The translations under genes and the position numbers were made by a program. Shown in pieces: positions 33,374 through 41,037 of a stretch of 64,000 nucleotides of DNA (the first letter of the stretch is position 1; each line of letters opens with the position of its first letter). A model generated the notes under the pieces. It did no database searches. It was not told the DNA's origin and saw nothing but the letters and a program-made list of their open reading frames with translations. This stretch comes from Kitasatospora indigofera (GTDB lineage Bacteria > Actinomycetota > Actinomycetes > Streptomycetales > Streptomycetaceae). Location: the NCBI RefSeq assembly GCF_014655955.1, contig NZ_BNBO01000023.1, forward strand, positions 62,001 through 126,000, written 5' to 3'.

Positions 33374-33443
33374 TGTGGGGCCGGTCGGCTTCCCCCGCAT
33401 TGCCCGTCGGTTGCCGGGATGTTGCCTTGTGCTCACCGCCCGT

Positions 33444-33485
33444 CCGGGTCGCAAACCGGGTCGGGGCCGGGTCGGAACCGGGTCG
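33444..33485 (+). repeat. Four CCGGGTCG direct repeats at 11-12 bp spacing
   Basis: Copies at 33444, 33456, 33467 and 33478 lie about one helical turn apart in the gap between the permease start and the antiporter terminator. The phasing could reflect protein binding, but GC-rich low complexity is the simpler explanation. Confidence 0.6.
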
Positions 33486-33528
33486 CCGGAGCCCTGGCCG
33501 CGGCCCGGGGCGGAGCCCGGACATGCGA

Positions 33529-33561
33529 CCGGGCCGCAGCACCGAGGTCGCTGCGGCCCGG
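33529..33561. terminator. Hairpin after the antiporter operon
   Basis: Perfect 12-bp arms 33529-33540 and 33550-33561 with a 9-nt loop, 11 bp past the antiporter stop on the minus strand. Confidence 0.75.
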
Positions 33562-33571
33562 GAGGGGACGG

Positions 33572-34849
33572 TCAGTTGGCGGCGGAGGCGCTGGACGGTG
33601 CCGGCAGCTCCAGCCCGTCCGCGCTCTGCGCGCCGGGCGCGGAGCCGGTGAGCGGTGCGGCGACCGGGCCCACGGGGGCGGGCCCGGTGCCCGCCCGGCG
33701 CCGGGCGAACCACTCGGCGGCCGGCTGGGTCCACCGGGCCGTGAGCGGACCGATGATGACGAGCAGCAGGACGTACGCGGTGGCCAGCGGCCCCAGGTCC
33801 GGCTCGATGCCGGCGGTGACGGCCAGTCCGGCGATGACGATGGAGAACTCGCCGCGGGCGACCAGCGCGCCGCCGGCCCGCCAACGGCCCCCGCTGCCGA
33901 TGCCCGCCCGGCGGGCCGCCCAGTAGCCGGTGCCGATCTTGGTGAACACGGTGACCACGGCCAGCGCGGCGGCCGGCAGCAGCACCGGCGGGATGCTCGA
34001 CGGGGTGGTGTTCAGCCCGAAGAAGACGAAGAACACGGCCGCGAAGAGGTCCCGCAGCGGGCTCAGCAGGGAGTGCGCGCCCTCGGCGGCCTCACCGGAG
34101 AGGGCGATGCCGACCAGGAACGCGCCGACCGCCGCCGACACCTGCAACTGCTGGGCGATGCCCGCCACCAGCAGGGTGAGGCCGAGCACGACCAGCAGGA
34201 GCTTCTCCGGGTCGTCGTGCGAGACGAAGCGGGAGATCAGCCGCCCGTAGCGGAGCGCGACGAAGAGCACCGCGCCGGCCGTGACCAGCGCGACGGCCAG
34301 GGTGATGCTGCCGGCGAGCAGGCCCGCGCCGGCCAGCAGCGCGGTGAGGATCGGCAGGTAGAGGGCCATCGAGAGGTCCTCCAGCACCAGGATGCTGAGG
34401 ATCACCGGGGTCTCGCGGTTGCCCAGCCGGCCCAGGTCGCCGAGCACCTTGGCGATCACGCCGGAGGAGGATATCCAGGTCACCCCGGCGAGCACCACGG
34501 CGGCCACCGGGCCCCAGCCGAGCAGCAGCGCCATCCCCGCGCCGGGCAGCGCGTTCAGCGCGAAGTCGACGGCGCCGGCCGGGTACTGGGCCTTGAGGTT
34601 GGTGACCAGGTCGGCGGCGGTGTACTCCAGGCCCAGCATCAGCAGCAGCAGGACCACGCCGATCTCGGCGCCGGTCGCGACGAACTCCTCGCTCGCGGCG
34701 AGCGGGAGCAGCCCGCCGTGGCCGAAGGCCAGGCCGCCCAGCAGGTACAGCGGGATCGGCGAGAGCCCGTACCGGCCGGCTATCCGGCCGAGCAGTCCGA
34801 GGACCAGGATGATCGCGCCCAGTTCGATGAAGACGGAAGCGCTGTGCAT
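33572..34849 (-). CDS. CPA2-family cation/proton antiporter (KhtU/KefB type)
   Basis: A 425-residue membrane protein with about 12-13 hydrophobic segments. It begins with the typical FIELGAIILVLGLLGRIAGRYGLSPIPLYLLGG. The central ion-site helices include WISSSGVIAKVLGDLG and VLEDLSMALYLPILTAL, followed by QQLQVSAAVGAFLVGIALSG and ALVARGEFSIVIAG. It probably exchanges K+ or Na+ for protons. There is no NAD-binding RCK domain; the separate TrkA-C subunit upstream is the gating partner, as in KhtTU. The upstream subunit gene ends 4 bp before this start, so the two are one operon. The C-terminal tail is Pro/Ala-rich. Confidence 0.9.
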   Translation of the reverse strand: MHSASVFIELGAIILVLGLLGRIAGRYGLSPIPLYLLGGLAFGHGGLLPLAASEEFVATGAEIGVVLLLLMLGLEYTAADLVTNLKAQYPAGAVDFALNALPGAGMALLLGWGPVAAVVLAGVTWISSSGVIAKVLGDLGRLGNRETPVILSILVLEDLSMALYLPILTALLAGAGLLAGSITLAVALVTAGAVLFVALRYGRLISRFVSHDDPEKLLLVVLGLTLLVAGIAQQLQVSAAVGAFLVGIALSGEAAEGAHSLLSPLRDLFAAVFFVFFGLNTTPSSIPPVLLPAAALAVVTVFTKIGTGYWAARRAGIGSGGRWRAGGALVARGEFSIVIAGLAVTAGIEPDLGPLATAYVLLLVIIGPLTARWTQPAAEWFARRRAGTGPAPVGPVAAPLTGSAPGAQSADGLELPAPSSASAAN

Positions 34850-34853
34850 CCGA

Positions 34854-35339
34854 TCACTCCCTTCCCAGAATGGCGGCCGCGGCGTCGACGCCTTCGCGGG
34901 TACCGATGACGATCAGGGTGTCGCCCCCGGCCAGCCGGAAGTCCGGCGTGGGGGACGGGACGGCTCCGGTGCGGCGCAGCACGGCGACGATCGAGGCGCC
35001 GGTCGCGGTGCGCATCCGGGTCTCGCCGAGCAGCCGGCCGTTCCAGTACGAGACGCCGCTGAGCGGGATCCGCTCGGCGATCAGGCCGAGGTCGGTGGTG
35101 TGCAGCAGGGCCGTGCTGTGCTGGGCCGGGCGCAGCGCGTCGACCAGCGCGGCGGACTCGCCCTCGCTCAGGTGCAGGCTGTGCGCACAGGCGTCGGGGT
35201 CGTCGGCCCGGTAGAGGTTGAGGCTGCGTGAGCCGTCCCGGTGGGCGATGACCGAGAGGTGCCGCTGTTCTCGGGTGGTGAAGTCGTACTGGACGCCGAC
35301 GCCGGGCAGGCTCGTCGTCCGGACGCGGGGGATCGGCAC
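34854..35339 (-). CDS. TrkA-C domain regulatory subunit of the cation/proton antiporter (KhtT-like)
   Basis: A 161-residue soluble protein. Start GTG 35339 is chosen because AGAGGACACC lies at the right distance; the open frame extends 16 codons further upstream. The first ~70 residues (LPGVGVQYDFTTREQRHLSVIAHRDGSRSLNLY) are typical of KhtT/YrvC proteins. The C-terminal TrkA-C part is GASIVAVLRRTGAVPSPTPDFRLAGGDTLIVIGTREG. In Bacillus KhtT this domain binds c-di-AMP and controls K+ export, which is plausible but untested here. Confidence 0.87.
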   Translation of the reverse strand: MPIPRVRTTSLPGVGVQYDFTTREQRHLSVIAHRDGSRSLNLYRADDPDACAHSLHLSEGESAALVDALRPAQHSTALLHTTDLGLIAERIPLSGVSYWNGRLLGETRMRTATGASIVAVLRRTGAVPSPTPDFRLAGGDTLIVIGTREGVDAAAAILGRE

Positions 35340-35665
35340 GGCTGGTGTCCTCTCGTCAGGGCTGCTCGGGGCGGGCCCGGCCGGCACCGGGAGCGGCGGC
35401 CGGCCGACGGGCCCGGGGTCGCGGCACTCCGTGGCGCGGTCGCCGGTGTGCGGCAGGCCCTGGGCGAAGAGTAATGCAATAGTAAAGTCTTCGGGTGTCG
35501 AGCCTGGTCGGGGGCTGCCGGCGGTGCCGGGCGCGGGTGCTGAGCGACGGTCGGCCCGCGCCGCCGCACCGACCCCGCCGGTTCGCCCGCGGGAGGCAGG
35601 GCCTACAGTGGGCGTACACGACCGATCGGCGGTGCGGCGGCGCCGGGATGTGACGGAGGACCGGG
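35340..35665. other. Divergent intergenic region between the antiporter operon and nitronate monooxygenase
   Basis: The 326 bp hold no gene. An AT-rich island at about 35471-35491 (GTAATGCAATAGTAAAGTCT) stands out and could supply -10 elements for both directions; TACTAT reads on the minus strand. No ydaO-type riboswitch was recognised. Confidence 0.5.
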
Positions 35666-36811
35666 ATGCGGAGCAGCGGGCGGATGCCGGCGCGACTCGA
35701 CCGGCTGGCCGTCCCCGTCGTCGCCGCCCCGATGGCGGGCGGCGCCTCGACCCCGGCCCTGGTGGCCGCGGTCAACGCGGCCGGCGGCCTGGGGTTCCTG
35801 GCCGCCGGGTACCTCGGCGCCGCCGCCGTCACCGAACAGGTCGCCCGTACGCGTGAGCTGACGGACCGTCCGTTCGGGGTCAACCTCTTCGTCCCCGCCG
35901 GGCCCGGCGACCTCGCCGCCGTCGACGCCTACCGGGACCGGCTGCAGCCGGAGGCCGAGCGGTACGACGTCCGGCTGCCCGCCACCGTCCCCGACGACCG
36001 CGACGACTGGGACGCCAAGATCGAGGCGCTGCTCGCCGATCCCGTCCCCGTCGTCTCGTACACCTTCGGGCTGCCCTCGCCCGAGGAGGCCCGCGCGCTG
36101 CGCGCCGCCGGCACGCTGCAGATCGGCACCGTGACCACCGCCGCCGAGGCCGGGCGGGCCGCCGCGACGGGGATGGACGCGCTCTGCGTCCAGGGCCCGG
36201 CGGCGGGCGGGCACCGGGGCACCTTCGCGGTCACCGACCGGCCCGGCCGCGTTCCGCTGGCCCAACTGCTGAGCGAGGTGCGCGCGGTGACGGGCCTGCC
36301 GCTGATCGCCGCCGGCGGGCTCGGGGACGGCCCCGCCGTGGCCGCGGCCCTGCGGGCCGGCGCCGTCGCCGTCCAGCTCGGCACCGCCTACCTGCGCGCC
36401 GACGAGTCGGGAGCCTCCGCCGCCCACCGTGCCGCTCTGGTGGACGGCCGGTTCGCCGGGACGGTGGTCACCCGGGCCTTCACCGGCCGCCCGGCGCGTG
36501 GCCTGCGGAACGCCTTCGTCGACCGGTACGAGCGCCACGCCCCGGCGGCCTACCCCGCCGTCCACCACCTGACCCGGCCGCTGCGGGCGGCGGCCGCCGC
36601 ACGGGGTGACGCCGAGGGGATGCACCTGTGGGCGGGCACCGCGCACCGCCTGGCCCGGACCGGCCCGGCCGCGGAGATCACCCGGGAGCTGTGGCGGGAG
36701 GCTCAGCCGGCCCTGGGCGGGCCGGCCGGGGCTGCCACCGGCTCGGGCTCCGGGTCCGAGGAGCCCGGCGGCGCGGGCTCGGCCTCCGAAGGGCCCGTCG
36801 CGGAGCGGTAG
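35666..36811 (+). CDS. Nitronate monooxygenase (2-nitropropane dioxygenase family)
   Basis: FMN-dependent TIM-barrel enzyme that oxidises alkyl nitronates such as propionate 3-nitronate. The 381-residue product starts at ATG 35666. Motifs: PVVAAPMAGGASTPALVAAVNAAGGLGFL at the N-terminus, FTFGLPS-like YTFGLPSPEEARALRAAG, QGPAAGGHRGTF with the catalytic-type histidine, and PLIAAGGLGDGPAVAAALRAGAVAVQLGTAYL for FMN phosphate binding. The last ~35 residues are Gly/Ser/Glu low complexity and overlap the 3' end of the opposite merR gene by 109 bp. Related enoyl reductases cannot be fully excluded. Confidence 0.87.
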   Translation: MRSSGRMPARLDRLAVPVVAAPMAGGASTPALVAAVNAAGGLGFLAAGYLGAAAVTEQVARTRELTDRPFGVNLFVPAGPGDLAAVDAYRDRLQPEAERYDVRLPATVPDDRDDWDAKIEALLADPVPVVSYTFGLPSPEEARALRAAGTLQIGTVTTAAEAGRAAATGMDALCVQGPAAGGHRGTFAVTDRPGRVPLAQLLSEVRAVTGLPLIAAGGLGDGPAVAAALRAGAVAVQLGTAYLRADESGASAAHRAALVDGRFAGTVVTRAFTGRPARGLRNAFVDRYERHAPAAYPAVHHLTRPLRAAAAARGDAEGMHLWAGTAHRLARTGPAAEITRELWREAQPALGGPAGAATGSGSGSEEPGGAGSASEGPVAER

Positions 36812-37290
36812 AAGGCGATCTTCCGGTGGATCAGTTCCTGCTGGTGCCGCAGGTGCGCGATCTGCTCCTCCACCTGAACGTCGTGCTGCTCCAGCACCGC
36901 GAGCCGCTCGGCGAAGGTGCCCTCGCCCGCGCGCACGAGCTCGGCGAAGCGGCGCATCTCGGCGATCGGCATGCCGGTGTCGCGCAGGCAGCGCAGGACG
37001 CCGAGCCACTCCAGGTCGTGCGGGCTGAACCGGCGGTGCCCGGTGTGCGAGCGCCCCACCGAGCCGAGCAGGCCGATCCGCTCGTAGTAGCGCAGGGTGT
37101 CCAGGCTGAAGCCCGACCGCTCGACGGCCTGTGCCGGTGTCAGCCACCCCTCCCCGCCGGGGCGGACGCCGGAATTGGCGCCGGAATTGGCGCCGGATCC
37201 TGCCGGGCCGGCGGAGTGGGCACCCGGGTCCGCGGCGGCACGGGCGGCAGGCTGCTGGGGCGCGGTGGCGTGGGTCATGCCGGAGATCAT
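36703..37290 (-). CDS. MerR family transcriptional regulator
   Basis: A regulator of up to 195 residues, with starts at ATG 37290 or ATG 37278 four codons later. A disordered N-terminal leader contains a SGAN/SGAN repeat from a 15-bp DNA duplication near 37170-37199. The MerR HTH follows (WLTPAQAVERSGFSLDTLRYYERIGLL, then GHRRFSPHDLEWLGVLRCLRDTGMPIAEMRRF). A long coiled-coil dimerisation helix comes next (RLAVLEQHDVQVEEQIAHLRHQQELIHRKIAFY). There is no metal-binding Cys pair, so redox or small-molecule sensing is more likely. It diverges from an aldo/keto reductase through a classic MerR promoter. Its 3' end is antisense to the nitronate monooxygenase end. Confidence 0.88.
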   Translation of the reverse strand: MISGMTHATAPQQPAARAAADPGAHSAGPAGSGANSGANSGVRPGGEGWLTPAQAVERSGFSLDTLRYYERIGLLGSVGRSHTGHRRFSPHDLEWLGVLRCLRDTGMPIAEMRRFAELVRAGEGTFAERLAVLEQHDVQVEEQIAHLRHQQELIHRKIAFYRSATGPSEAEPAPPGSSDPEPEPVAAPAGPPRAG

Positions 37291-37309
37291 GCCAGCGCCG
37301 CCGGGCGGC

Positions 37310-37340
37310 TTGACCTGGAGTGCGGTCCAGTTGGCAGGGT
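37310..37340 (+). promoter_or_regulatory. MerR-type promoter of the aldo/keto reductase
   Basis: -35 TTGACC (37310-37315) and -10 CAGGGT (37335-37340) are separated by 19 bp, the stretched spacing that MerR proteins correct. The inverted repeat CTGGA (37315-37319)/TCCAG (37326-37330) lies in the spacer. Confidence 0.8.
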
Positions 37341-37379
37341 TCCGAGCGGCTCGCAGCACACCCAGTACCTGGAGGAACC

Positions 37380-38351
37380 ATGCGATTTCGTACCCTCGGC
37401 CGGCGCGCGGACGGCACCCCCGGCCCCGAGGTCAGCGCGCTCTGCCTCGGCGTCCTGCCGTTCGGCACCCGGGTCGACCGGGCCGGGTCGTTCGCCGTGC
37501 TGGACCGGTTCGTCGAGCGCGGCGGCACCTTCGTCGACACCGCGAACTGCTACTCCTTCTGGATCGACGGCGCGACCGGCGACGAGAGCGAACTGATGCT
37601 GGGCGACTGGCTGGCCGACCGGGACGCGCGTGCCGAGGTGGTGCTCGCCACCAAGGTCGGCGCCCGTCCGGCCGGACCGGGGGAGTGGCCGGCCAACGCC
37701 GAAGGGCTCTCCGCCGCGGCGGTCCGGGCCGGCGTCGCGGGCAGCCTCCGGCGGCTCGGGACCGACCGGGTCGACCTGCTGTACGGGCACATCGAGGACC
37801 GCTCGGTGCCGTTGGAGGAGACCGTCGACGCCTTCGGGGCGCTGGTCCGGGACGGCGCCGCCGACCTGCTCGGCATCAGCAACCAGCTGACCTGGCGGCT
37901 GGAGCGCTCCCGTGCCACCGCCCGGGCCCGCGCAGTGGCCGGGTACAGCTGCGTCCAGCAGCGGTACAGCTACCTCCGGCCCGCGCCCGGCGCGACCTTC
38001 GGCACCCAGGAGCACGTCACCCCCGAACTGCTGGACTACGTCCGCACCGAGCCCGGCCTCACCCTGCTCGCGTACAGCCCGCTGATCCACGGCGCCTACA
38101 CCGACCCGGCCAAGCCGATGCCCCCGCAGTACGACCACCCCGGCGCGCGGGCCCAGCTCGACGCGCTCCGCGAAGTCGCCGCCGAGACCGGTGCCACCGC
38201 CGGCCAGGTCGTGCTGGCCTGGCTGCTGGGCGGGGACGCGCCGGTGATCCCGGTGATCGGTGCCACCACGGTGGCCCAGCTCGACGAGTCGCTGGACGCC
38301 GTCGGCCTGGACCTCACCCCGGACCAGCGGCGCCGGCTCGACGAGGCGTGA
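37380..38351 (+). CDS. Aldo/keto reductase
   Basis: NADPH-dependent (beta/alpha)8 oxidoreductase of 323 residues acting on carbonyl compounds in the cytoplasm. ATG 37380 follows GGAGGA. The catalytic aspartate and tyrosine lie in FVDTANCYSFWIDG, the lysine in VLATKVGARP and the histidine in LLYGHIEDR. The phosphate-binding end is PVIPVIGATTVAQLDESLDAVGLDL. The promoter has MerR architecture and the divergent gene is merR, so it is probably induced by the substrate or a related stress. Substrate is unknown. Confidence 0.9.
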   Translation: MRFRTLGRRADGTPGPEVSALCLGVLPFGTRVDRAGSFAVLDRFVERGGTFVDTANCYSFWIDGATGDESELMLGDWLADRDARAEVVLATKVGARPAGPGEWPANAEGLSAAAVRAGVAGSLRRLGTDRVDLLYGHIEDRSVPLEETVDAFGALVRDGAADLLGISNQLTWRLERSRATARARAVAGYSCVQQRYSYLRPAPGATFGTQEHVTPELLDYVRTEPGLTLLAYSPLIHGAYTDPAKPMPPQYDHPGARAQLDALREVAAETGATAGQVVLAWLLGGDAPVIPVIGATTVAQLDESLDAVGLDLTPDQRRRLDEA

Positions 38352-38435
38352 GCGGGCGGCGCACGGACCGGGGCGTGGCGTCCCCCGGGAGGGTGGATCT
38401 CCGGCGGAGGGGGAGTTGCGGTATAAGGGAGAACT

Positions 38436-38441
38436 TAATCT
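38436..38441 (+). promoter_or_regulatory. Putative -10 element of a leaderless higBA transcript
   Basis: TAATCT lies 6 nt before the higB ATG, so transcription could begin on the start codon. No good -35 at 17-18 bp is seen. Confidence 0.5.
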
Positions 38442-38447
38442 GGCTGT

Positions 38448-38819
38448 ATGTGGGAGATCACGCTTCTGGCACCGGCGGAGGAGTGGTATCTACAGATCTG
38501 TGGGGAGGACCCCAAAACAGCCAGCAACATCCTTGAAGCACTCGACCCGCTTGCGGCGGTCGGGCCGACCCTGGGAAGACCTGCGGTGGACAGGATCCAC
38601 CGAAGTCGACTGCACAACCTGAAGGAGCTGAGGCCCGGCTCCTCCGGGGCCTCGGAGGTTCGTTTGCTGTTCGTCTTCGATGCTGACCGTGAGGCCATCG
38701 TCCTTGTCGCGGGTGACAAGTCCGGGCGTTGGTCCCAGTGGTACGAGGAGGCCATTCCGCTTGCGGAGACACGCTACGCGGATCTCGTCGATGAGCAGCG
38801 GAAGGAGAGCGGAAGATGA
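38448..38819 (+). CDS. higB: HigB/RelE-type toxin (phage Gp49-like, DUF891)
   Basis: A 123-residue toxin that should cut mRNA on the ribosome. Features of the Gp49-like/HigB family: AEEWYLQICGEDPKTASNILEAL at the N-terminus, LGRPAVDRIHRSRLHNLKELRPGSSGASEVRLLFVFD in the core, and VLVAGDKSG near the C-terminus. Toxin precedes antitoxin with a 4-bp ATGA overlap, the reverse of classical RelBE and usual for HigBA. The sequence is AT-richer than its neighbours and has no convincing ribosome site. It may be a recently acquired stability module. Confidence 0.88.
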   Translation: MWEITLLAPAEEWYLQICGEDPKTASNILEALDPLAAVGPTLGRPAVDRIHRSRLHNLKELRPGSSGASEVRLLFVFDADREAIVLVAGDKSGRWSQWYEEAIPLAETRYADLVDEQRKESGR

Positions 38820-39145
38820 AGGGACGGAGCTGGACGGAGGTCCGGGCCGAGGCGTTGAGGCGGTTCCCCGAACTCGCCACCCCCGAGGCCGAGGCCGACC
38901 GGGCCCGGATCCGGACCGAGACGCTGGCCCGGATCCGGGGGCACGAGCTCGCCGAGCTCCGGCGCTCCGCCGGGATGACGCAGCGTGAGGTGGCCGGGCT
39001 GCTCGGGGTGAGCCAGGCGCGGGTGTCGCAGATCGAGCACGGGCAGGTGGACAGCCTGGACAATCTGCGGGCGTACGCGGCGGCGATCGGCGGCGAGGTG
39101 GAGGTGTCCGTGCGGCGCGGCGACCGGACGGTCAAGGTCGCCTGA
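38816..39145 (+). CDS. higA: HigA-type antitoxin with XRE/Cro HTH
   Basis: A 109-residue antitoxin and autorepressor. Residues ~1-45 form a toxin-binding helical part (WTEVRAEALRRFPELATPEAEADRARIR). The XRE HTH is at about 45-95 (ELRRSAGMTQREVAGLLGVSQARVSQIEHG), followed by a short strand region ending VSVRRGDRTVKVA. The start overlaps the higB stop, so the pair is translationally coupled. It should neutralise HigB and bind the upstream promoter. The stop codon begins a 7-bp tandem repeat. Confidence 0.88.
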   Translation: MKGRSWTEVRAEALRRFPELATPEAEADRARIRTETLARIRGHELAELRRSAGMTQREVAGLLGVSQARVSQIEHGQVDSLDNLRAYAAAIGGEVEVSVRRGDRTVKVA

Positions 39146-39176
39146 CCCCTGACCCCTGACCCCTGACCCCTGACCC
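39143..39176 (+). repeat. TGACCCC repeated four times from the higA stop codon
   Basis: Copies at 39143, 39150, 39157 and 39164, then TGACCC. The 7-bp period sets TGA in all three frames, as in the 14-bp repeat at 15459-15500. Confidence 0.92.
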
Positions 39177-39252
39177 GGGCCCCGGCTCCGGTTCCCCGCC
39201 CGGCCGAGCGCCATGGCATCCGGGCGCCGCGCCACCCGGACACCGCACCCGT

Positions 39253-39289
39253 GCGCCGCGGGGCCGCTCCGCCGAGGGCCCCGCGGCGC
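39253..39289. terminator. Hairpin between higA and the aminopeptidase gene
   Basis: Perfect 13-bp arms 39253-39265 and 39277-39289 with an 11-nt loop, 18 bp past the aminopeptidase stop. It may serve both convergent transcripts. Confidence 0.72.
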
Positions 39290-39307
39290 CCGCGCGGGCG
39301 GCCCGGG

Positions 39308-40789
39308 TCAGCCCAGCAGGGTGCCCATCCACTCCTCGATGCCGGCCACCGAACGCGGCAGGGCCCCGGACATCAGCCGGGCGCCGTCGGCGGTGATGAC
39401 CAGGTCGTCCTCGATCCGGATGCCGAGCCCGCGCAGCTCCAGGGGCAGGGTCTCGTCGTCCGGCTGGAGGTAGAGGCCGGGTTCGACGGTGAGCACCTGG
39501 CCCTCCTCCAGGACGCCGTCGAGGTAGGCGTCGGCGCGGGCCTGCGCGCAGTCGTGCACGTCCATGCCGAGCATGTGGCCGCTGCCGCAGAGCGTGTAGC
39601 GCCGGTGCAGGCCGCTGTCCTCCCGCAGCGACTGCCCGGCGGGTATCCGCAGCACGCCCCAGTCGGCGAGCCCCTCGGCGATCACCTGCATGGCGGCCCG
39701 GTGGAAGTCGCGGAAGGCGGCGCCGGGGCGCAGGGCCGCGATGCCCGCGTCCTGGGCGGCGAGCACCAGCTCGTACGCCTGGCGCTGCACGGGGGAGAAG
39801 GTGCCGCTCAGCGGGAGGGTCCGGGTGATGTCGGCGGTGTAGAGCGTGTCGGTCTCCACCCCGGCGTCCAGCAGCAGGAGTTGGGCCGGGTCGAGGCGGC
39901 CGTCGTTGCGCGTCCAGTGCAGGACGCAGGCGTGCGCGCCGGAGGCGGCGATGGTGTCGTAGCCGGTGCCGTTGCCCTCGGCGCGGGCCCGCAGGTCGAA
40001 GGTGCCCTCGATCCAGCGTTCGCCGCGCGGGTGGCGCAGGGCGGCGGGCAGGGCCCGGACGGCGTCCTCGAAGCCGGCGACCGTGTGGTCGACGGCGAGC
40101 TGGAGCTGCGCGACCTCCCAGGCGTCCTTGACCAGGCGCAGTTCGGACAGGGCGGCCGCGAGCCGGGCGTCGGCCTGCCGGTCGGCGCCGGAGCCGGGCC
40201 GTCCGGCGGCGCTGTCCAGGGCGGGGTCGACGCCGGCCAGGACCCGGGTGGCGGGGTTGGGGCCGGTCAGCAGCTTGGCCAGGTCGTCGAGGTGCTCGGT
40301 GCGCAGTCCGGTGAGCCGGCCTGCCTCGGCGAGGTCGGGGCGGCGGCCGACCCAGAACTCGCCGTAGCGGCGGTCGCGGTAGAACTCGGAGCCGCCGGCG
40401 CCGTGACCCGCGCTGCGCGGGGAGCGGGGGCGCAGGTACAGCACCGGTTCGTGCCCCTCGGGGCCGGTGGGTTCCAGCACCAGGACGTGGCCGACCTGGT
40501 CCTCGCCGGTGAGGCCGGTCAGCCAGGCGTAGCCGCTGTGCGGGCGGAAGCGGTAGTCGTCGTCGTTGCTGCGGACCTTCAACTCGCCTGCGGGGACGAT
40601 GATCCGCTCGCCGGGGAAGGTCTCGGAGAGCCGGGCGCGGCGGGCCGGGGTGTGGTCGTGGGCGGGCACCCGCAGCCCGGCCGGGAGCGGGGTGGCGGCC
40701 CAGGCGGTGGCCATGAAGGCGTCCAGGGCGGGGGAGACGGGCAGGTCGTGGCTGCCGGTGTTGAGCCGGGGTGGGCGGGCGTCGGTCAT
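39308..40789 (-). CDS. Xaa-Pro aminopeptidase (M24B, aminopeptidase P)
   Basis: It removes N-terminal residues that precede proline or hydroxyproline, a step needed for collagen-derived peptides. The 493-residue product starts best at ATG 40789 (AAGGAG 9 nt upstream); the open frame extends 26 codons further without family likeness. An AMP_N domain (about residues 40-200) is followed by the pita-bread catalytic domain. Metal ligands are seen as D/D in LLLDAGVETDTLYTADITR, H in GSGHMLGMDVHD, and E in VEPGLYL and IRIEDDLVIT. It diverges from a dipeptide importer operon, and two copies of the shared 14-mer lie between them. Confidence 0.9.
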   Translation of the reverse strand: MTDARPPRLNTGSHDLPVSPALDAFMATAWAATPLPAGLRVPAHDHTPARRARLSETFPGERIIVPAGELKVRSNDDDYRFRPHSGYAWLTGLTGEDQVGHVLVLEPTGPEGHEPVLYLRPRSPRSAGHGAGGSEFYRDRRYGEFWVGRRPDLAEAGRLTGLRTEHLDDLAKLLTGPNPATRVLAGVDPALDSAAGRPGSGADRQADARLAAALSELRLVKDAWEVAQLQLAVDHTVAGFEDAVRALPAALRHPRGERWIEGTFDLRARAEGNGTGYDTIAASGAHACVLHWTRNDGRLDPAQLLLLDAGVETDTLYTADITRTLPLSGTFSPVQRQAYELVLAAQDAGIAALRPGAAFRDFHRAAMQVIAEGLADWGVLRIPAGQSLREDSGLHRRYTLCGSGHMLGMDVHDCAQARADAYLDGVLEEGQVLTVEPGLYLQPDDETLPLELRGLGIRIEDDLVITADGARLMSGALPRSVAGIEEWMGTLLG

Positions 40790-40893
40790 CGTGGCGGCTC
40801 CTTGCCGGAGGGTTGAATCGGGACAAAGGCTGCTTGCAGGGGGGAAGTTGGGGCAGCGGCCGGACACAGCTCGGTAACGGGCCGCAGCATCCC

Positions 40894-40933
40894 TTGCCAG
40901 TGCAATTTCACATTACTATGTTACGGGTCACAT
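40894..40933 (+). promoter_or_regulatory. Divergent control region: importer promoter with two 14-mer motif copies
   Basis: On the plus strand -35 TTGCCA (40894-40899) and -10 TATGTT (40917-40922) are 17 bp apart. Minus-strand copies ATGTGAAATTGCAC (40900-40913) and ATGTGACCCGTAAC (40920-40933) sit in the spacer and over the -10 to start region. Extended to ATGTGACCCGTAACAT, the second copy is a near-perfect 16-bp dyad. Repression of both divergent genes is expected when occupied. Confidence 0.72.
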
Positions 40934-41037
40934 CGCGGAGCGGCTAGACCTCGAAGGGTCGCCCTCCCGGCGGGCCCCGGATCAGCCCCGGGGTGAACCA
41001 CGGGCCGCAAGTCCGGCCCCCCATCGCGGAGTTGCAC

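Noticed and set aside
33444..33485. CRISPR-like or iteron array
   Set aside because: Units are 8 bp with 3-4 bp gaps, imperfectly spaced and GC-biased; no unique spacers, cas genes or replication genes.
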